From Paenibacillus naphthalenovorans (GTDB lineage Bacteria > Bacillota > Bacilli > Paenibacillales > NBRC-103111): DNA of 64,000 nt. Location of the stretch: positions 54,735 through 118,734 of the forward strand of contig NZ_FNDY01000013.1 in NCBI RefSeq assembly GCF_900099895.1, read 5' to 3'. Both the position numbers and the translations under genes were made by a program. How positions within the stretch are numbered: the stretch's first letter is position 1; each line of letters opens with the position of its first letter. The notes under the pieces are model-generated. The model did not search any database and had not been told where the DNA came from. It saw only the letters and a list, made by a program, of their open reading frames with translations. Positions 1 through 9,587 of this stretch are shown piece after piece.

Positions 1-1099
1 CGTATGCGGCATTGCCCAAAAAAGCCAGCCCCCAGACATAAGCTGTGATGGAAGCAATTCCGGTTGCGCCTCCCAATTGGTTATAACAGATGGGAAGCAT
101 GACAAGATTGATCGTTCCGATGATCAAAAACGTTTTTTTGCGCCCGATAAAATCGCTGAGGGTACCAAACAACACGGAGGATATAATCGCGATCACACTG
201 GCGCCCATGAGAATCATCGATGCGGTTTCCGCAGGGATCTGGTTGATGATTTTAAGAAAAGTGGGGAGATACCCGCTGGTCAGGTAATACGCCGTCCCGC
301 CGCCGGCCACAATCATCACATTCACAATCAGAATGGAGCGGTAATTCCGCGAAAATACGACACGGGCAGGCGCTTTTTGGGGTTTGGAATCATCTTGGGC
401 CTGCTTAAGCTGCGCCCAGTAGGGGGACTCCTCCAGCGACTTGAAAACAAAAAGGCCAAGGATGGAACTGAGAATCCCAGTAAAGAACATAAACCGCCAG
501 CCCCACTCGCCGAAGGCCTCTCCCGGAAAGATGGCCGATACGATAAAGTAAACAATGGAGGCAAGCAGCGCACCCAGTCCGGCTCCGCCGCCGCCGATCA
601 GCCCTGACATGAATCCGCGATACTTGGGCGGAACCGATTCGGTGCCGATCGTATGTGTGGAGGCAACGACACCGCCGACGAATATACCCTGCACCAAACG
701 CAGAATGATAAACAGGACCGATGCAAAAATCCCGATCTGCATAACGGTAGGCAGCGCTCCGAACAGGGCGGTAGAAATACCTACGCCGGTAACGGCGATG
801 GTCATCGCCCGCTTTCTGCCGGTTCTGTCCGCCAGGTTGCCGAAAATCGCCGAGCCGAGCGGTCTCATAATCAGAGTGATGGCAAACGAAGCATAGACGG
901 CAGCCAAAGAAAGTGTCGGTATACTCGTTGGGAAGAAGAGCCTTCCGATCTCAGGCGCCACAAAAAGCAGGATAAACAAATCAAACAAATCCAACGACCA
1001 GCCCAAAAGTGACGCAATTGAAGCATTAATCATTTGTCTGCGGCTTACCGTAACATTCGGCACATTGATATTGGTATTTTCCTGAGTAGCGAGTGACAT
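1..1099 (-). CDS. MFS transporter, metabolite:H+ symporter type (3' end beyond window)
   Basis: Reading the minus strand from an ATG at 1099 gives 366 codons with no stop before the window edge, so the C-terminus is missing. The protein has about nine visible membrane segments. The MFS loop 2-3 signature GNLADRTGRKRAM lies near residue 90 and its repeat-half copy GTLSDFIGRKKTF near residue 310, which is typical of the aromatic-acid/shikimate-type symporters. The start is preceded by GGAGGG with good spacing. It is the last visible gene of the molybdenum hydroxylase cluster, 89 bp after the enoyl-CoA hydratase, so import of that pathway's substrate is the likely job. The substrate itself cannot be read from the sequence. 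Confidence 0.88.
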   Translation of the reverse strand, partial: MSLATQENTNINVPNVTVSRRQMINASIASLLGWSLDLFDLFILLFVAPEIGRLFFPTSIPTLSLAAVYASFAITLIMRPLGSAIFGNLADRTGRKRAMTIAVTGVGISTALFGALPTVMQIGIFASVLFIILRLVQGIFVGGVVASTHTIGTESVPPKYRGFMSGLIGGGGAGLGALLASIVYFIVSAIFPGEAFGEWGWRFMFFTGILSSILGLFVFKSLEESPYWAQLKQAQDDSKPQKAPARVVFSRNYRSILIVNVMIVAGGGTAYYLTSGYLPTFLKIINQIPAETASMILMGASVIAIISSVLFGTLSDFIGRKKTFLIIGTINLVMLPICYNQLGGATGIASITAYVWGLAFLGNAAY

Positions 1100-1146
1100 C
1101 TTCTTTCCCTCCGATATTGGGTATATGATGCATGTGATCGCTTTGC

Positions 1147-1173
1147 CCCCGGGTTGAAACAATCAACCCGGGG
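1147..1173. other. Perfect intercistronic hairpin
   Basis: CCCCGGGTTG and CAACCCGGGG form a perfect 10-bp stem around a 7-base loop between the enoyl-CoA hydratase and transporter genes. No T-run follows on either strand, so it is more likely an mRNA processing or stability element than a strong terminator. Confidence 0.5.
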
Positions 1174-1188
1174 CGGATGAATAACCAT

Positions 1189-1986
1189 TTACTTGCCGGT
1201 AAAATTGGGCTTCCTTTTGCTGTAGAAGGCATCCACGCCTTCCTTGAAATCATCTGTGCTTCTAAGCATTCCGTATGCATATCCCTCGATCTCCAGACCG
1301 CTGCTGAGCGGACCCTCCTGAGAGGCGTTAAGCACCTGCTTCAAGGTCCTGAGCGCCAAAGGCGAGAATTCCAGCAGCTCATCCACCAGGCTTTGTACCG
1401 CAGCCTCCAGTTCATCCTGCGGCGTTACCAGGGTCAGAAGTCCCCATTGATAAGCCTCCGCTGCAGGAATTCGCCGTGCGCGCATGATCATGTCTTTGGC
1501 ACGGCCCAGTCCTGCGATTCTTGCGACTCTCTGGGTGCCGCCGCTTCCCGGAATCATTCCCAATTTCAGCTCCGGCAGGGCAAGTAAAGTCGTGTCCGAT
1601 GCGACCCGGAAATCGCAAGCCAGGGCGATCTCCAGCCCGACTCCGAACGTATAGCCCTGCAGCTGGGCGATGACCGGCTTAGGAGAACGTTCCGGAGCGG
1701 CTACGTTCTTGTGCAGTACGGAAAGCTCTTCCGGGGACCGCTCCAAAAATTCGCCGATGTTGCCTCCGGAAGTAAACGCCTTATCCCCCTCCCCTTTGAT
1801 AATAATGACACGCACTTCGTCATCCTTGTTTAACTGTTCGAATATTTGATTTAGATGAGATCGCGCAATGTAGCTGAGCGTATTCATTTTTTCGGGACGA
1901 TCCAGAATAATGGTCGCCGTCTTGCGTTCCGGTCTTTTTTCCACGCGGATATGATCCCATTCGATTTGTCCTAGTTTTTGTTCCAT
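1189..1986 (-). CDS. Enoyl-CoA hydratase/isomerase family protein (crotonase fold)
   Basis: The 265-residue protein is a normal-length crotonase. The oxyanion-hole segment FTSGGNIGEF lies near residue 72. Both acids that act in classical hydratases are present: one in GLEIALACD (about residue 118) and one in LPELKLGMIPGSGGT (about residue 138). Hydration of an enoyl-CoA is therefore chemically plausible, although the family also includes isomerases and ring-opening hydrolases. The ATG follows directly after the stop of the acyl-CoA ligase upstream, so the two are translationally coupled. Context suggests it acts on the CoA ester produced by the flanking ligases. Confidence 0.88.
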   Translation of the reverse strand: MEQKLGQIEWDHIRVEKRPERKTATIILDRPEKMNTLSYIARSHLNQIFEQLNKDDEVRVIIIKGEGDKAFTSGGNIGEFLERSPEELSVLHKNVAAPERSPKPVIAQLQGYTFGVGLEIALACDFRVASDTTLLALPELKLGMIPGSGGTQRVARIAGLGRAKDMIMRARRIPAAEAYQWGLLTLVTPQDELEAAVQSLVDELLEFSPLALRTLKQVLNASQEGPLSSGLEIEGYAYGMLRSTDDFKEGVDAFYSKRKPNFTGK

Positions 1987-3546
1987 TTACGAAGCACTCT
2001 CCTTTTTCAGATATAATTCTTCATATTCTCCGCTGCGCAGCTTCCGGCGCAATATTTTCCCGACGGGACTCTTCGGTATGGCGGCAACCAATACATACTT
2101 CCTCGGTCGCTTAAAGTTGGATAATTCATTGCTCTCCTTGCAAAATTCGTCCAGCTCCTCTACCGTCAGAGAAGAATCCTTAGGGACTATAAAGGCGGTG
2201 ACCACCTCTCCGAAACGCGGATCGGGCAAGCCTGCTACAGCCACCTCGGCTACCTTCGGATGCTTCGCAATTACATCCTCAACCTCCAGCGGATGGATAT
2301 TCTCCCCGCCGGATATAATCGTATCGTCCAGACGTCCGAGGACAAACAGGTCGCCGTCTTCGTCGAGCATCCCCATATCGCCCGTGAAGTACCATCCGTC
2401 CCGGATCGACTTCTTGGTGGCGTCAGGACGGTTCCAATATCCCTGGAACGCTTCACTCGACCTTAGATCGACGATAATTTCACCCGGCTCACCGTAAGGC
2501 ACGATGTCATCGGGAGTGGAGTTGCCTTCCGGATCGGGAATGACTACGCGAAGATGCTGATGAAATCCTGCTTTTCCCGCACATCCCGCTTTTTTGTTCA
2601 AATAATTGCAATAGGAGAACGTATACACCTCGGAGGAGCCGTAATGATTAACAAAAACCTCAGGCTTCAGCTTGTTGAAAATTTCCTGTGTCAGGACTTC
2701 CGTCATCGCCGCCCCGGCATATCCGACCTTCTTTAATGAAGAAAGATTATAATTTGCAAACTCGGTATGGTATACTACATCATGGAATATGGTTGGCACC
2801 AGATACACGCAGCTGATTTTTTCCTTTTCGATCAGCTCAAGAACAGCTAGCGGGCTGTAATCGGGTATCATCGCCATCTTTCCGTTCAGGAAAGCCATCG
2901 ATAGGAGGGAACGCATGCCCATGGTATGATACAAGGGCATGACGCCTATGGTGCTTTCCTGAACTTCATATTGGTTTTGGATAATATGGGCGATCGCCGC
3001 CGTGTACTCATTTTTGTGGCTTCGCGGTACGCCTTTGGGACGTCCGGTCGTGCCTGACGTATATAGCATGAGACAAATGTCATCATCGTGAATTTTCGGC
3101 TGAACCGGTTTTCCCGATCCCTTTTCCCGCAATTGTTCGTACGTCACATCGGCACCCTGCGCGCCCTGCACGCTGATTTTCAAAACTTGCAGGTCTTTGA
3201 CCGCTTCCAGCACCGTTTTTTCGCTTACCGGTTCATAAATGATGGCTTTAGCTGCCGCATCCTGTACACAATACTTGATCTCCTCCTGGGACAGCCGAAA
3301 ATTGATCGGAGTAAAAACGGCTCCAAGCTTTTGGACCGCCCAATACAGCGTCACCATTTCGAGGCGGTTTTTCAGTACCGGCACTACCCGGTCGCCCTGT
3401 TCCACCCCCATGGCTTGCAGAGCGGAGGCCACCTTATTAATTTCAACGTTGATCTCTCTATAAGTGAACCGGGTGTTCCCCTGAATGAGAGCTTCGAACT
3501 GAGGATGCCTCTCGACCGCAAATTCAAACAGTGTCCCCAGATTCAT
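1987..3546 (-). CDS. AMP-dependent acyl-CoA ligase (first of two paralogues)
   Basis: This ANL-family adenylate-forming enzyme activates a carboxylic acid to its CoA thioester using ATP. The P-loop YTSGTTGRPKG lies at about residues 162-172, the hinge motif GRLDDTIISGGENI follows, and the catalytic lysine sits in KSPVGKILRRKLR near the C-terminus. An open frame extends 43 codons upstream, but the ATG at 3546 is preferred: it has AAAGGACGG-type ribosome binding bases and aligns with the start of the paralogue at 10478-12019 (MNLGTLFEF against MDLGTAFDY). The resulting 519-residue protein overlaps the end of the 2Fe-2S subunit gene by 23 bp. The acid substrate is unknown; the close paralogy suggests both ligases act in one pathway. 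Confidence 0.9.
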   Translation of the reverse strand: MNLGTLFEFAVERHPQFEALIQGNTRFTYREINVEINKVASALQAMGVEQGDRVVPVLKNRLEMVTLYWAVQKLGAVFTPINFRLSQEEIKYCVQDAAAKAIIYEPVSEKTVLEAVKDLQVLKISVQGAQGADVTYEQLREKGSGKPVQPKIHDDDICLMLYTSGTTGRPKGVPRSHKNEYTAAIAHIIQNQYEVQESTIGVMPLYHTMGMRSLLSMAFLNGKMAMIPDYSPLAVLELIEKEKISCVYLVPTIFHDVVYHTEFANYNLSSLKKVGYAGAAMTEVLTQEIFNKLKPEVFVNHYGSSEVYTFSYCNYLNKKAGCAGKAGFHQHLRVVIPDPEGNSTPDDIVPYGEPGEIIVDLRSSEAFQGYWNRPDATKKSIRDGWYFTGDMGMLDEDGDLFVLGRLDDTIISGGENIHPLEVEDVIAKHPKVAEVAVAGLPDPRFGEVVTAFIVPKDSSLTVEELDEFCKESNELSNFKRPRKYVLVAAIPKSPVGKILRRKLRSGEYEELYLKKESAS

Positions 3547-4048
3547 TGACGTTCTCACCGTCCTTTCGTCTGATCGCCTCTTTCTCAATCGCTTCAATAA
3601 TCCCCTTGTAACCGGTACATCGGCATAAATGGCCTGACAGCATTTCCTTAATCTCATCTGTCGTCGGGTCGGCATAAGTACCCAGGAATTCGACAGACGA
3701 CATGAGGATACCAGGGGTACAGAAGCCGCACTGCAAAGCGTGGCACTCGTTGAATGCCTCCTGCAGGGGATCCGGCCTGTCGTCTTTGGCCAAGCCTTCC
3801 ACAGTTGTGATCTCCATGCCCTCCGCCTGGACGGCGAACATCAGACAGCTTCGGACCGCCGATCCGTTCACCAGTACGGTACACGCTCCGCAGACTCCAT
3901 GCTCGCAGCCGATATGCGTACCAGTTAATCCGCAATCCTCGCGCAGAAAGTCGCTCAGCAGCTTTCGAGGCTCCACGCGTTCGGCGTACACCTTGCCGTT
4001 AATGTTCACACGAACCTCTATCGTTTCGTTAGCGGACACTTGAATCAT
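3524..4048 (-). CDS. Molybdenum hydroxylase small subunit, two [2Fe-2S] clusters
   Basis: A 174-residue iron-sulfur subunit of the xanthine dehydrogenase/CO dehydrogenase family. The plant-ferredoxin-type N-terminal domain supplies Cys48, Cys53, Cys56 and Cys68. The helical C-terminal domain supplies Cys107, Cys110, Cys142 and Cys144. These two clusters carry electrons from the molybdenum site to FAD. Length is normal, with a slightly extended charged tail. The start codon overlaps the stop of the FAD-subunit gene (ATGA), a sign of coupled translation. There is no signal peptide, so the enzyme is cytoplasmic. Confidence 0.95.
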   Translation of the reverse strand: MIQVSANETIEVRVNINGKVYAERVEPRKLLSDFLREDCGLTGTHIGCEHGVCGACTVLVNGSAVRSCLMFAVQAEGMEITTVEGLAKDDRPDPLQEAFNECHALQCGFCTPGILMSSVEFLGTYADPTTDEIKEMLSGHLCRCTGYKGIIEAIEKEAIRRKDGENVNESGDTV

Positions 4049-4929
4049 GCGTCCCCCTCCTTTCCGGTCGCTCTGTGGTAAGCGGCTTTTATTGCCTTCT
4101 TGGCGAATACGCCCGCCAAATGAAGCCTGTATTCCCGGGACGCATGGAGATCCCCTTCCGGATCGACATGAGCGGAAGCCAGCGTTCCCGCTTCTTCCAA
4201 TATTGACTCCGTCAGTTTCTCTCCTAGAAGGAGGTCCGCCGCCTCTTCCGCCAGCAGCGGAACGGCATCCACTCCGCCCAATGCGAGCCGTGCGGTTGTA
4301 ATTCGTCCCTCTGCATCGGTATCGATCACACAGGCGGCCGCCACCAAGGCAAAGTCGCCATGCCGCCGGCTGTATTCGTGAAACGAGTACCCCTTGGGCA
4401 TCCCCTTCAGCGGGATTTTCAATTCCGTAAGCAGCTCGCCGGGCATAATGTCAGTGGTCAGATACGTGATGAAAAACTCGCGCAGCTCTACCTCCCTGGT
4501 TTCGTCGGCGCTTTGAATGACGGCTCTTCCATTCAGCGCCAGCAGTGACAAAGGAAGCTCTGCCGTAGGATCCGCATGGACCACGCTGCCGCCTACGGTC
4601 CCCCGGTTGCGGGTTTGCATATGCCCGATGAACGGAACCGCCTCCGACAGAAGCGGGCTTAGCTCCCGAATCAGTCCCGAGCGCTCCACATCCCGCTGCC
4701 GGGTCGTGGCGCCGATTCGGATCCATTCGTCCTCCCGGCGGATATAGTTCATATCCTGCAACCCGCTGATATCAATCAAGCACCCCGGAGCAGAGAGCCG
4801 CATATTCAAAATCGGTATAAGACTTTGTCCTCCGGCGATAAGCTTTCCCTCGTCCCCGGACTGAGACAGCAATTGAAACGCTTCTTCCACCGTCGAGGGA
4901 CGGAAGTAATCAAAGGATGCCGGTTTCAT
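4045..4929 (-). CDS. Molybdenum hydroxylase medium (FAD-binding) subunit
   Basis: The 294-residue protein carries both FAD-binding signatures of the CoxM/XdhB family: IAGGQSLIP near residue 31 and the RNRGTVGGSVVHADPTAE loop near residue 108. The remainder matches the CO dehydrogenase flavoprotein C-terminal domain. It passes electrons from the iron-sulfur subunit to an acceptor. It lies 53 bp after the CoxG-like gene and overlaps the small-subunit gene by 4 bp. The gene order large - CoxG - medium - small differs from the usual coxMSL order. Confidence 0.95.
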   Translation of the reverse strand: MKPASFDYFRPSTVEEAFQLLSQSGDEGKLIAGGQSLIPILNMRLSAPGCLIDISGLQDMNYIRREDEWIRIGATTRQRDVERSGLIRELSPLLSEAVPFIGHMQTRNRGTVGGSVVHADPTAELPLSLLALNGRAVIQSADETREVELREFFITYLTTDIMPGELLTELKIPLKGMPKGYSFHEYSRRHGDFALVAAACVIDTDAEGRITTARLALGGVDAVPLLAEEAADLLLGEKLTESILEEAGTLASAHVDPEGDLHASREYRLHLAGVFAKKAIKAAYHRATGKEGDA

Positions 4930-4982
4930 GCCCTTCCCTTCCTCTCGTAGCTAGGCTTGTGTTCTATGCTTTAGAACCGTTC

Positions 4983-5438
4983 CTACGCCGATTGTTGGTC
5001 ATTTTCAATTTCTTTTTTTATTTTTTTGAAAAAATCGCTGATAATCAGCTTCGCCACTCCACCCAGCATTCTTTGCCCGATCGCTGCCACTTTCCCGCCG
5101 ACCTCCGCGTTATAGCTGTAAAAGAGCGCCGTTTTTCCATCGTCCAGCGAGGTCAGCCGAAGCTGCCCTTCCGCATCCAGAAAGCCCGGCCCTCCTTCCC
5201 CATGCACAATTAACTTGTAACTGGCCGGGGCCTGCACATCGGCCAGCGTGATCGTCGCGTCATATTTTCCCTTTACCGCCGCAATACCGACCGTAAGATC
5301 CGCACGGTATTTTCCTTCCTCCACCAGCTCCAGCTTCTTGCATCCCATGATGCACTCTGCCAGCACATCGGGATCCATTAATTTGTTCCATACCTGATCG
5401 ATAGGCGCATTCAAGCTGATTTCACCACTGCCGTTCAT
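4983..5438 (-). CDS. coxG: CoxG-like SRPBCC-domain protein
   Basis: A 151-residue protein of the carbon monoxide dehydrogenase subunit G family (START/SRPBCC fold). It begins with the family's typical opening: a short strand, then an inserted pattern of V-W..L-DP-VL..C-GC. CoxG proteins are thought to help membrane attachment or maturation of molybdenum hydroxylases. The short lysine-rich C-terminus (FFKKIKKEIE) would suit contact with the membrane or a partner. The gene sits between the large and medium subunits and overlaps the large-subunit gene by 4 bp, so it belongs to this enzyme. Confidence 0.88.
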   Translation of the reverse strand: MNGSGEISLNAPIDQVWNKLMDPDVLAECIMGCKKLELVEEGKYRADLTVGIAAVKGKYDATITLADVQAPASYKLIVHGEGGPGFLDAEGQLRLTSLDDGKTALFYSYNAEVGGKVAAIGQRMLGGVAKLIISDFFKKIKKEIENDQQSA

Positions 5439-7876
5439 ATAACCGGTTCCTCCTTTAACAACTTCGTTCTATTTCGGGCTTCCTGCATTAAAGTCCATAT
5501 TCGATTCGGCGACAAAGGCAAGCTGTCAATCGAGATACCCAAAGGCGAGAGAGCGTCGGCAACCGCATTCGCGATCACAACCGGGGCGCTCATGGTGTTC
5601 CCCTCGCCCAGGCCTTTGGCGCCCAACGGCGTCAGCGGGGAAGCCGTTTCGCAATGCTTGATCGTCACCCTCGGCATTTCGGTCGCCGTCGGGCACAAGT
5701 AGTCCATGAAGCTTCCGGTAAGAAAGTGACCGTTTTGATCATATACCAACTCTTCGTATAACGCTCCGCCGAGCCCGTGAGCCAATCCTCCCATAATTTG
5801 ACCGTCAACGATAAGCGGATTGAGCAGTTTGCCGGCATCATGAATCGTGATATAGTCGAGGATCTTTACTTCTCCCGTATCCGCATCGACCTCGACCGTG
5901 ACCGCATCAGCCACAAAGCCGTAGGTGGCCGAACCGTTAACAAAGTCGTTCTCATCCGGCGGAAGCGCAGTCGGGATGGAATAAAAAGCGGTTTCATGGA
6001 TGCCGGGCTCCACCCCCGCCGGCAGGCCCTGCGGGTTCCAGTGCGCCGAGCCGATGAGTCTTTTCAATGAAATTTGCTGCTGCGGATCGTCCAAGGCCAC
6101 CACTTTACCGTTCTGAATGTCCAGACTCTCTGTCGGCTTGTTCATTTGACCAGAAGCAATATACAGTAATTTTTGTTTAATTTTTCCAGCCGCTTGATAA
6201 ACGGCGCTTGACCCGATCGGGGCAAACCGGCTGGAATAGCTCCCCGATGCCACCGACCAGGGACTCGTCAGGGTATCCATCTCGGCAATCACCCGGACTG
6301 ACCGCGGATCTACGCCCAGCACTTCCCCTACGATTTGGGCCGCAACCGTTTCATGGCCTTGACCGGTTGGCGTCGTGCTGATGCGGACGGAAATCCCGCC
6401 TGAGGGATCGATCGATACGGTGGCCCCTTCGGCGCATCCCGATTTGGGCAGTGACTTCGCCCGCTGCTCCGGAGTGAGGGCAATAGTGATATACCCCATA
6501 TTCGATCCGGAAGGTTCTACGATACACGCCAACCCGATTCCCAGATATTTGCCTTCCTTACGGGCCTGCGCCTGACGCTCCCGGAACCGCCTATAATCGA
6601 CGCTCTCCAGAGCTTTCTCAAAGGCAGCGTGATAATCTCCGCTGTCGTATATCCCTCCGGAAGCGGTATGATAAGGAAATTCCTCCGCCCGAATCAGATT
6701 TCGTCTGATGACATCCGCCGGATCCATTCCAAGCTTGTCGGCGACCATTTGCATGATCCGTTCGAGCGGAAAATACAGCTGCTGACCGCCATATCCCCGA
6801 ATCAGACCCGTAGGGCACTTGTTTGTCATGACGGCGATGGTTTCCATAAACAGATTTTGAATCCGGTACGCTCCGGTACTGTTGGAGTGCGTTCGATACA
6901 GGCAGGCCGGCTCAGGAGCCCGGATGTAGCCGCCGACGTTATCGACCATTTTCATCTTCAACCCTGTTACGGTTCCGTCCTTTCGCACCGCCGCCTCGAT
7001 CCAGGTCACCCTGTCGGTTCCGCTGGAGCTGGCCATCAGGTGCTCCTGACGGTCCTCGATCCATTTGACCGGCAGCCCGAGCTTTTTGGAGACCACTCCC
7101 ATCAGGACCATGTAAGGGAATACGCCCGATTTGATGCCGTAGCTGCCGCCCACATCCTTGGGGATGATGATCCGCAGATGATTGCTCGGCATTTGCAGCG
7201 CGGCCGCCATCACCGACTGCAGCGTGAAGGGCCCGTGAAAATTCGACCAGATTGTCAAATGGTTGCCGCTGGACTCGTAATGGGCAATCACCCCATAGGT
7301 CTCTACCGGGGTGGCGCTGTATTTTGGATACAGAAACTTATGCTTTAATACGATATCCGCTTCAGCAAAAGCTTGATTCACATTCCCGTAATCAAAAGTA
7401 CGATGATTGGCGACATTGGAGCCGACCTCCTCATGGAGCAGCGGGGCATCCGCTTCCAGCGCTTCTTCAATGTCAACCACGGCAGGCAGCGGTTCGTATT
7501 CCACTTCAATCGCCTCAAGCGCATCCTCCGCCAAATACCGGTTTTTCGCTACGACCACAGCGACAGGCTCGCCTACAAATCGCACTTTCCCGACGGCCAG
7601 CGAATAATATTTTACCGGCGCGGTAACTCCTACGGGGAACGGCGCTGTCATCCCCGCAATGTCCTGTCCGGTAACAATCCCCTTTATCCCCGGCATTTGC
7701 GCCGCCCTGTCCGTTCGAATCGCTTTGATTTTTGCGTGGGGATACGGGCTGCGCAGGATCGCCGCATGATGAATATTGGGAAGCGGATTCATGTCCTCAA
7801 TGTAGGTGCCCTGTCCCGAAGTCAGTCTGGCATCTTCCACCCGGGACATCGGCCGGCCAATTCGATTCGGATTCAT
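5435..7876 (-). CDS. Molybdenum hydroxylase large (molybdopterin-binding) subunit
   Basis: An 813-residue catalytic subunit of the xanthine dehydrogenase family, which hydroxylates a substrate with water and holds the molybdopterin cytosine dinucleotide cofactor. The N-terminal a/b hammerhead domain starts IGRPMSRVEDARL. The base-catalyst glutamate is the E of GAKGLGEG (about residue 758). The loop that is AYRCSFR in form-I CO dehydrogenase reads LIRGYGGQQ here, closer to xanthine or aromatic-substrate enzymes, so CO oxidation is unlikely. The start has GGGAGG upstream and overlaps mocA by 4 bp. The substrate is not predictable from sequence alone; the flanking CoA ligases suggest a CoA ester or its free acid. 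Confidence 0.94.
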   Translation of the reverse strand: MNPNRIGRPMSRVEDARLTSGQGTYIEDMNPLPNIHHAAILRSPYPHAKIKAIRTDRAAQMPGIKGIVTGQDIAGMTAPFPVGVTAPVKYYSLAVGKVRFVGEPVAVVVAKNRYLAEDALEAIEVEYEPLPAVVDIEEALEADAPLLHEEVGSNVANHRTFDYGNVNQAFAEADIVLKHKFLYPKYSATPVETYGVIAHYESSGNHLTIWSNFHGPFTLQSVMAAALQMPSNHLRIIIPKDVGGSYGIKSGVFPYMVLMGVVSKKLGLPVKWIEDRQEHLMASSSGTDRVTWIEAAVRKDGTVTGLKMKMVDNVGGYIRAPEPACLYRTHSNSTGAYRIQNLFMETIAVMTNKCPTGLIRGYGGQQLYFPLERIMQMVADKLGMDPADVIRRNLIRAEEFPYHTASGGIYDSGDYHAAFEKALESVDYRRFRERQAQARKEGKYLGIGLACIVEPSGSNMGYITIALTPEQRAKSLPKSGCAEGATVSIDPSGGISVRISTTPTGQGHETVAAQIVGEVLGVDPRSVRVIAEMDTLTSPWSVASGSYSSRFAPIGSSAVYQAAGKIKQKLLYIASGQMNKPTESLDIQNGKVVALDDPQQQISLKRLIGSAHWNPQGLPAGVEPGIHETAFYSIPTALPPDENDFVNGSATYGFVADAVTVEVDADTGEVKILDYITIHDAGKLLNPLIVDGQIMGGLAHGLGGALYEELVYDQNGHFLTGSFMDYLCPTATEMPRVTIKHCETASPLTPLGAKGLGEGNTMSAPVVIANAVADALSPLGISIDSLPLSPNRIWTLMQEARNRTKLLKEEPVI

Positions 7877-8478
7877 CGATGGAAGCCTCCCTTCTCCTTC
7901 AGTCTTTCATAGTCTTCATAGACATCAATATCTTCCGGCTCGGCTGCCGGCACATGGACCAGCCGCCGCGCCTCCGCGTATTTCTTGATCAGCTCCCGCC
8001 CGCCTTGATCGCCGGTGACCTGCTGCAATTCATCGAATACCGTCCGGCTAAACAATACGGGGTGACCCGGCTTGCCCTGATACGCGGCCTGGACTATCGG
8101 CGCCCCGCTGTTCTCGTAATCCGCCAGCACTTGCTCGATGACGGACGGATCCATTCCCGGCTGATCCGCCAGCAGCATGCATCCCGCATCCGCCGATACG
8201 CGGGCGAGGTAATCCACCGCTAAACGGAGAGAGGAGCTCATCCCAAGATGGGACTCGGAGTTGGACAAGACGACCAGAGGCAAATCGTGAATGGCGGCGG
8301 CCAGTTCGGGAAATTCGGCATTAACGACAACGACGACGCCGGCCGCTTTTACACGCAGGGCTTTTTGGGCCACATAGCGGAGCATCGGCTCCTCCCCAAT
8401 CGGCAGAAGCTGCTTCCGCATGCCCATGCGTCTGGAATAACCGGCGGCAAGGATGACTAACCATACCGATCGTTTCAT
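7873..8478 (-). CDS. mocA: MocA-type molybdenum cofactor cytidylyltransferase
   Basis: The 201-residue nucleotidyltransferase opens with the family motif LAAGYSRRMGMRKQLLP (residues about 10-26) and has the metal-binding LLADQPGMD motif near residue 98. Enzymes of this family attach CMP to molybdopterin, giving the dinucleotide cofactor used by xanthine dehydrogenase-family enzymes. It lies between xdhC and the large subunit with 4-bp overlaps on both sides, so it is very probably dedicated to the adjacent hydroxylase. A GTP-specific MobA role is less likely given the context. Confidence 0.92.
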   Translation of the reverse strand: MKRSVWLVILAAGYSRRMGMRKQLLPIGEEPMLRYVAQKALRVKAAGVVVVVNAEFPELAAAIHDLPLVVLSNSESHLGMSSSLRLAVDYLARVSADAGCMLLADQPGMDPSVIEQVLADYENSGAPIVQAAYQGKPGHPVLFSRTVFDELQQVTGDQGGRELIKKYAEARRLVHVPAAEPEDIDVYEDYERLKEKGGFHR

Positions 8479-9587
8479 AGGTTCACCACGAGAAGCCCGC
8501 CGCTATACTGCCGTTCATGCAGGAGCCCCTTGCGCAGCCGGAGGGATTGGCCGCTGCGCGCGTTTTTGCGGCAAACCAGTTCGGATAGAATGCTTAAAGC
8601 GATCTCCTCCGGCGAATCCGCTCCGATATCCAGACCGACAGGGGAGTGAAGCTTTTCCAATGACTCCTCGTTCAGCTCTCCACAGTCCGCCTGAATCTCA
8701 TCGAGCATACGCTGAATCCGGTTGTGGGATCCCAGCACCCCCAAATACGAGATCGAACCGGGGAGCAGCGATTGAACCAGCATGCGGTCCAGCTCGTAGT
8801 TGTGCGTCATCACGACAACATAAGCTTCATTCATAACGGACATATGCGAATATTGATGTCGGGACATCAGCACACGCTCATCCGCTGCCGCAAAATGATC
8901 CCGATCGAGGTAATCCTGGCGATGGTCCGCTACGGTCACATGCCAGTGAAGCCTCTTGGCTCCCTCCACCAGCGGAACGGCATCTGCACCGGCCCCGAAT
9001 ATCATCAATCTGGGCCTGGGCTTCACCGTTTCTACAAACAGCTTAACGGAAACGCCGTGTACCGTATTGTTCGCAAGTCCGCACGTTACACCGGCACTGG
9101 CAGGATCCCCGAATTCCGTTTCCCCGCGGTTTAAAAGCAAGTATGAGCCCGCCGGAACCCGGGCCGGATCTTTCGATTCCAGCACCAGGCCCGATGTATA
9201 TTCATTAAGAGCGGACACCCTTTGTTCAAACGCTTGCAGCTGCCGCTGCGCTTGTTCGGGTCGATGCACGGGGTCAAAAGGCTGAAGCCAAATCGTCAGG
9301 GCGCCATTGCAGCCCACTCCCAATCCCCAGAACAGGTCGCCTTCCGACCTGAAATCATAGCGGATCTCCCGGGGGATGCCCGTGTCTATCACCTGCCGCG
9401 CATGCTCGAGCAAATCCCCCTCTACACAGCCGCCGCTGAGCGTTCCGATGACGCTCCCGTTTTCCAGGACCAGACACCTTGCTCCTTCCCGCCGGTATGC
9501 CGCACCATCCACATCCACAATCGTCGCCAATGCGGCTCGTTCCTTGTTCGTCCAACATTGCTGCAGCGCTTTCGCGATCTCAAGCAT
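8475..9587 (-). CDS. xdhC: XdhC/CoxF-family molybdenum cofactor insertion protein
   Basis: A 370-residue two-domain protein. The N-terminal XdhC-CoxI domain has the GxLSGGCVEGD motif (near residue 50) and the GLGVGCNG motif (near residue 91). The C-terminal Rossmann domain has GAGADAVPL near residue 200. In Rhodobacter, XdhC binds sulfurated molybdenum cofactor and delivers it to the large subunit. It is the first gene of the tightly overlapping run xdhC-mocA-large-coxG-medium-small. The start at 9587 has GAGGTGA upstream. A small inverted repeat (ACTCG ... CGAGT, 9604-9622) lies in its leader. Confidence 0.92.
   Translation of the reverse strand: MLEIAKALQQCWTNKERAALATIVDVDGAAYRREGARCLVLENGSVIGTLSGGCVEGDLLEHARQVIDTGIPREIRYDFRSEGDLFWGLGVGCNGALTIWLQPFDPVHRPEQAQRQLQAFEQRVSALNEYTSGLVLESKDPARVPAGSYLLLNRGETEFGDPASAGVTCGLANNTVHGVSVKLFVETVKPRPRLMIFGAGADAVPLVEGAKRLHWHVTVADHRQDYLDRDHFAAADERVLMSRHQYSHMSVMNEAYVVVMTHNYELDRMLVQSLLPGSISYLGVLGSHNRIQRMLDEIQADCGELNEESLEKLHSPVGLDIGADSPEEIALSILSELVCRKNARSGQSLRLRKGLLHERQYSGGLLVVNL

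Noticed and set aside
5435..7876. Large Mo subunit as form-I carbon monoxide dehydrogenase (CoxL)
   Set aside because: CoxG and the gene set suggested it, but the active-site loop AYRCSFR is absent and RGYGGQQ is found instead.
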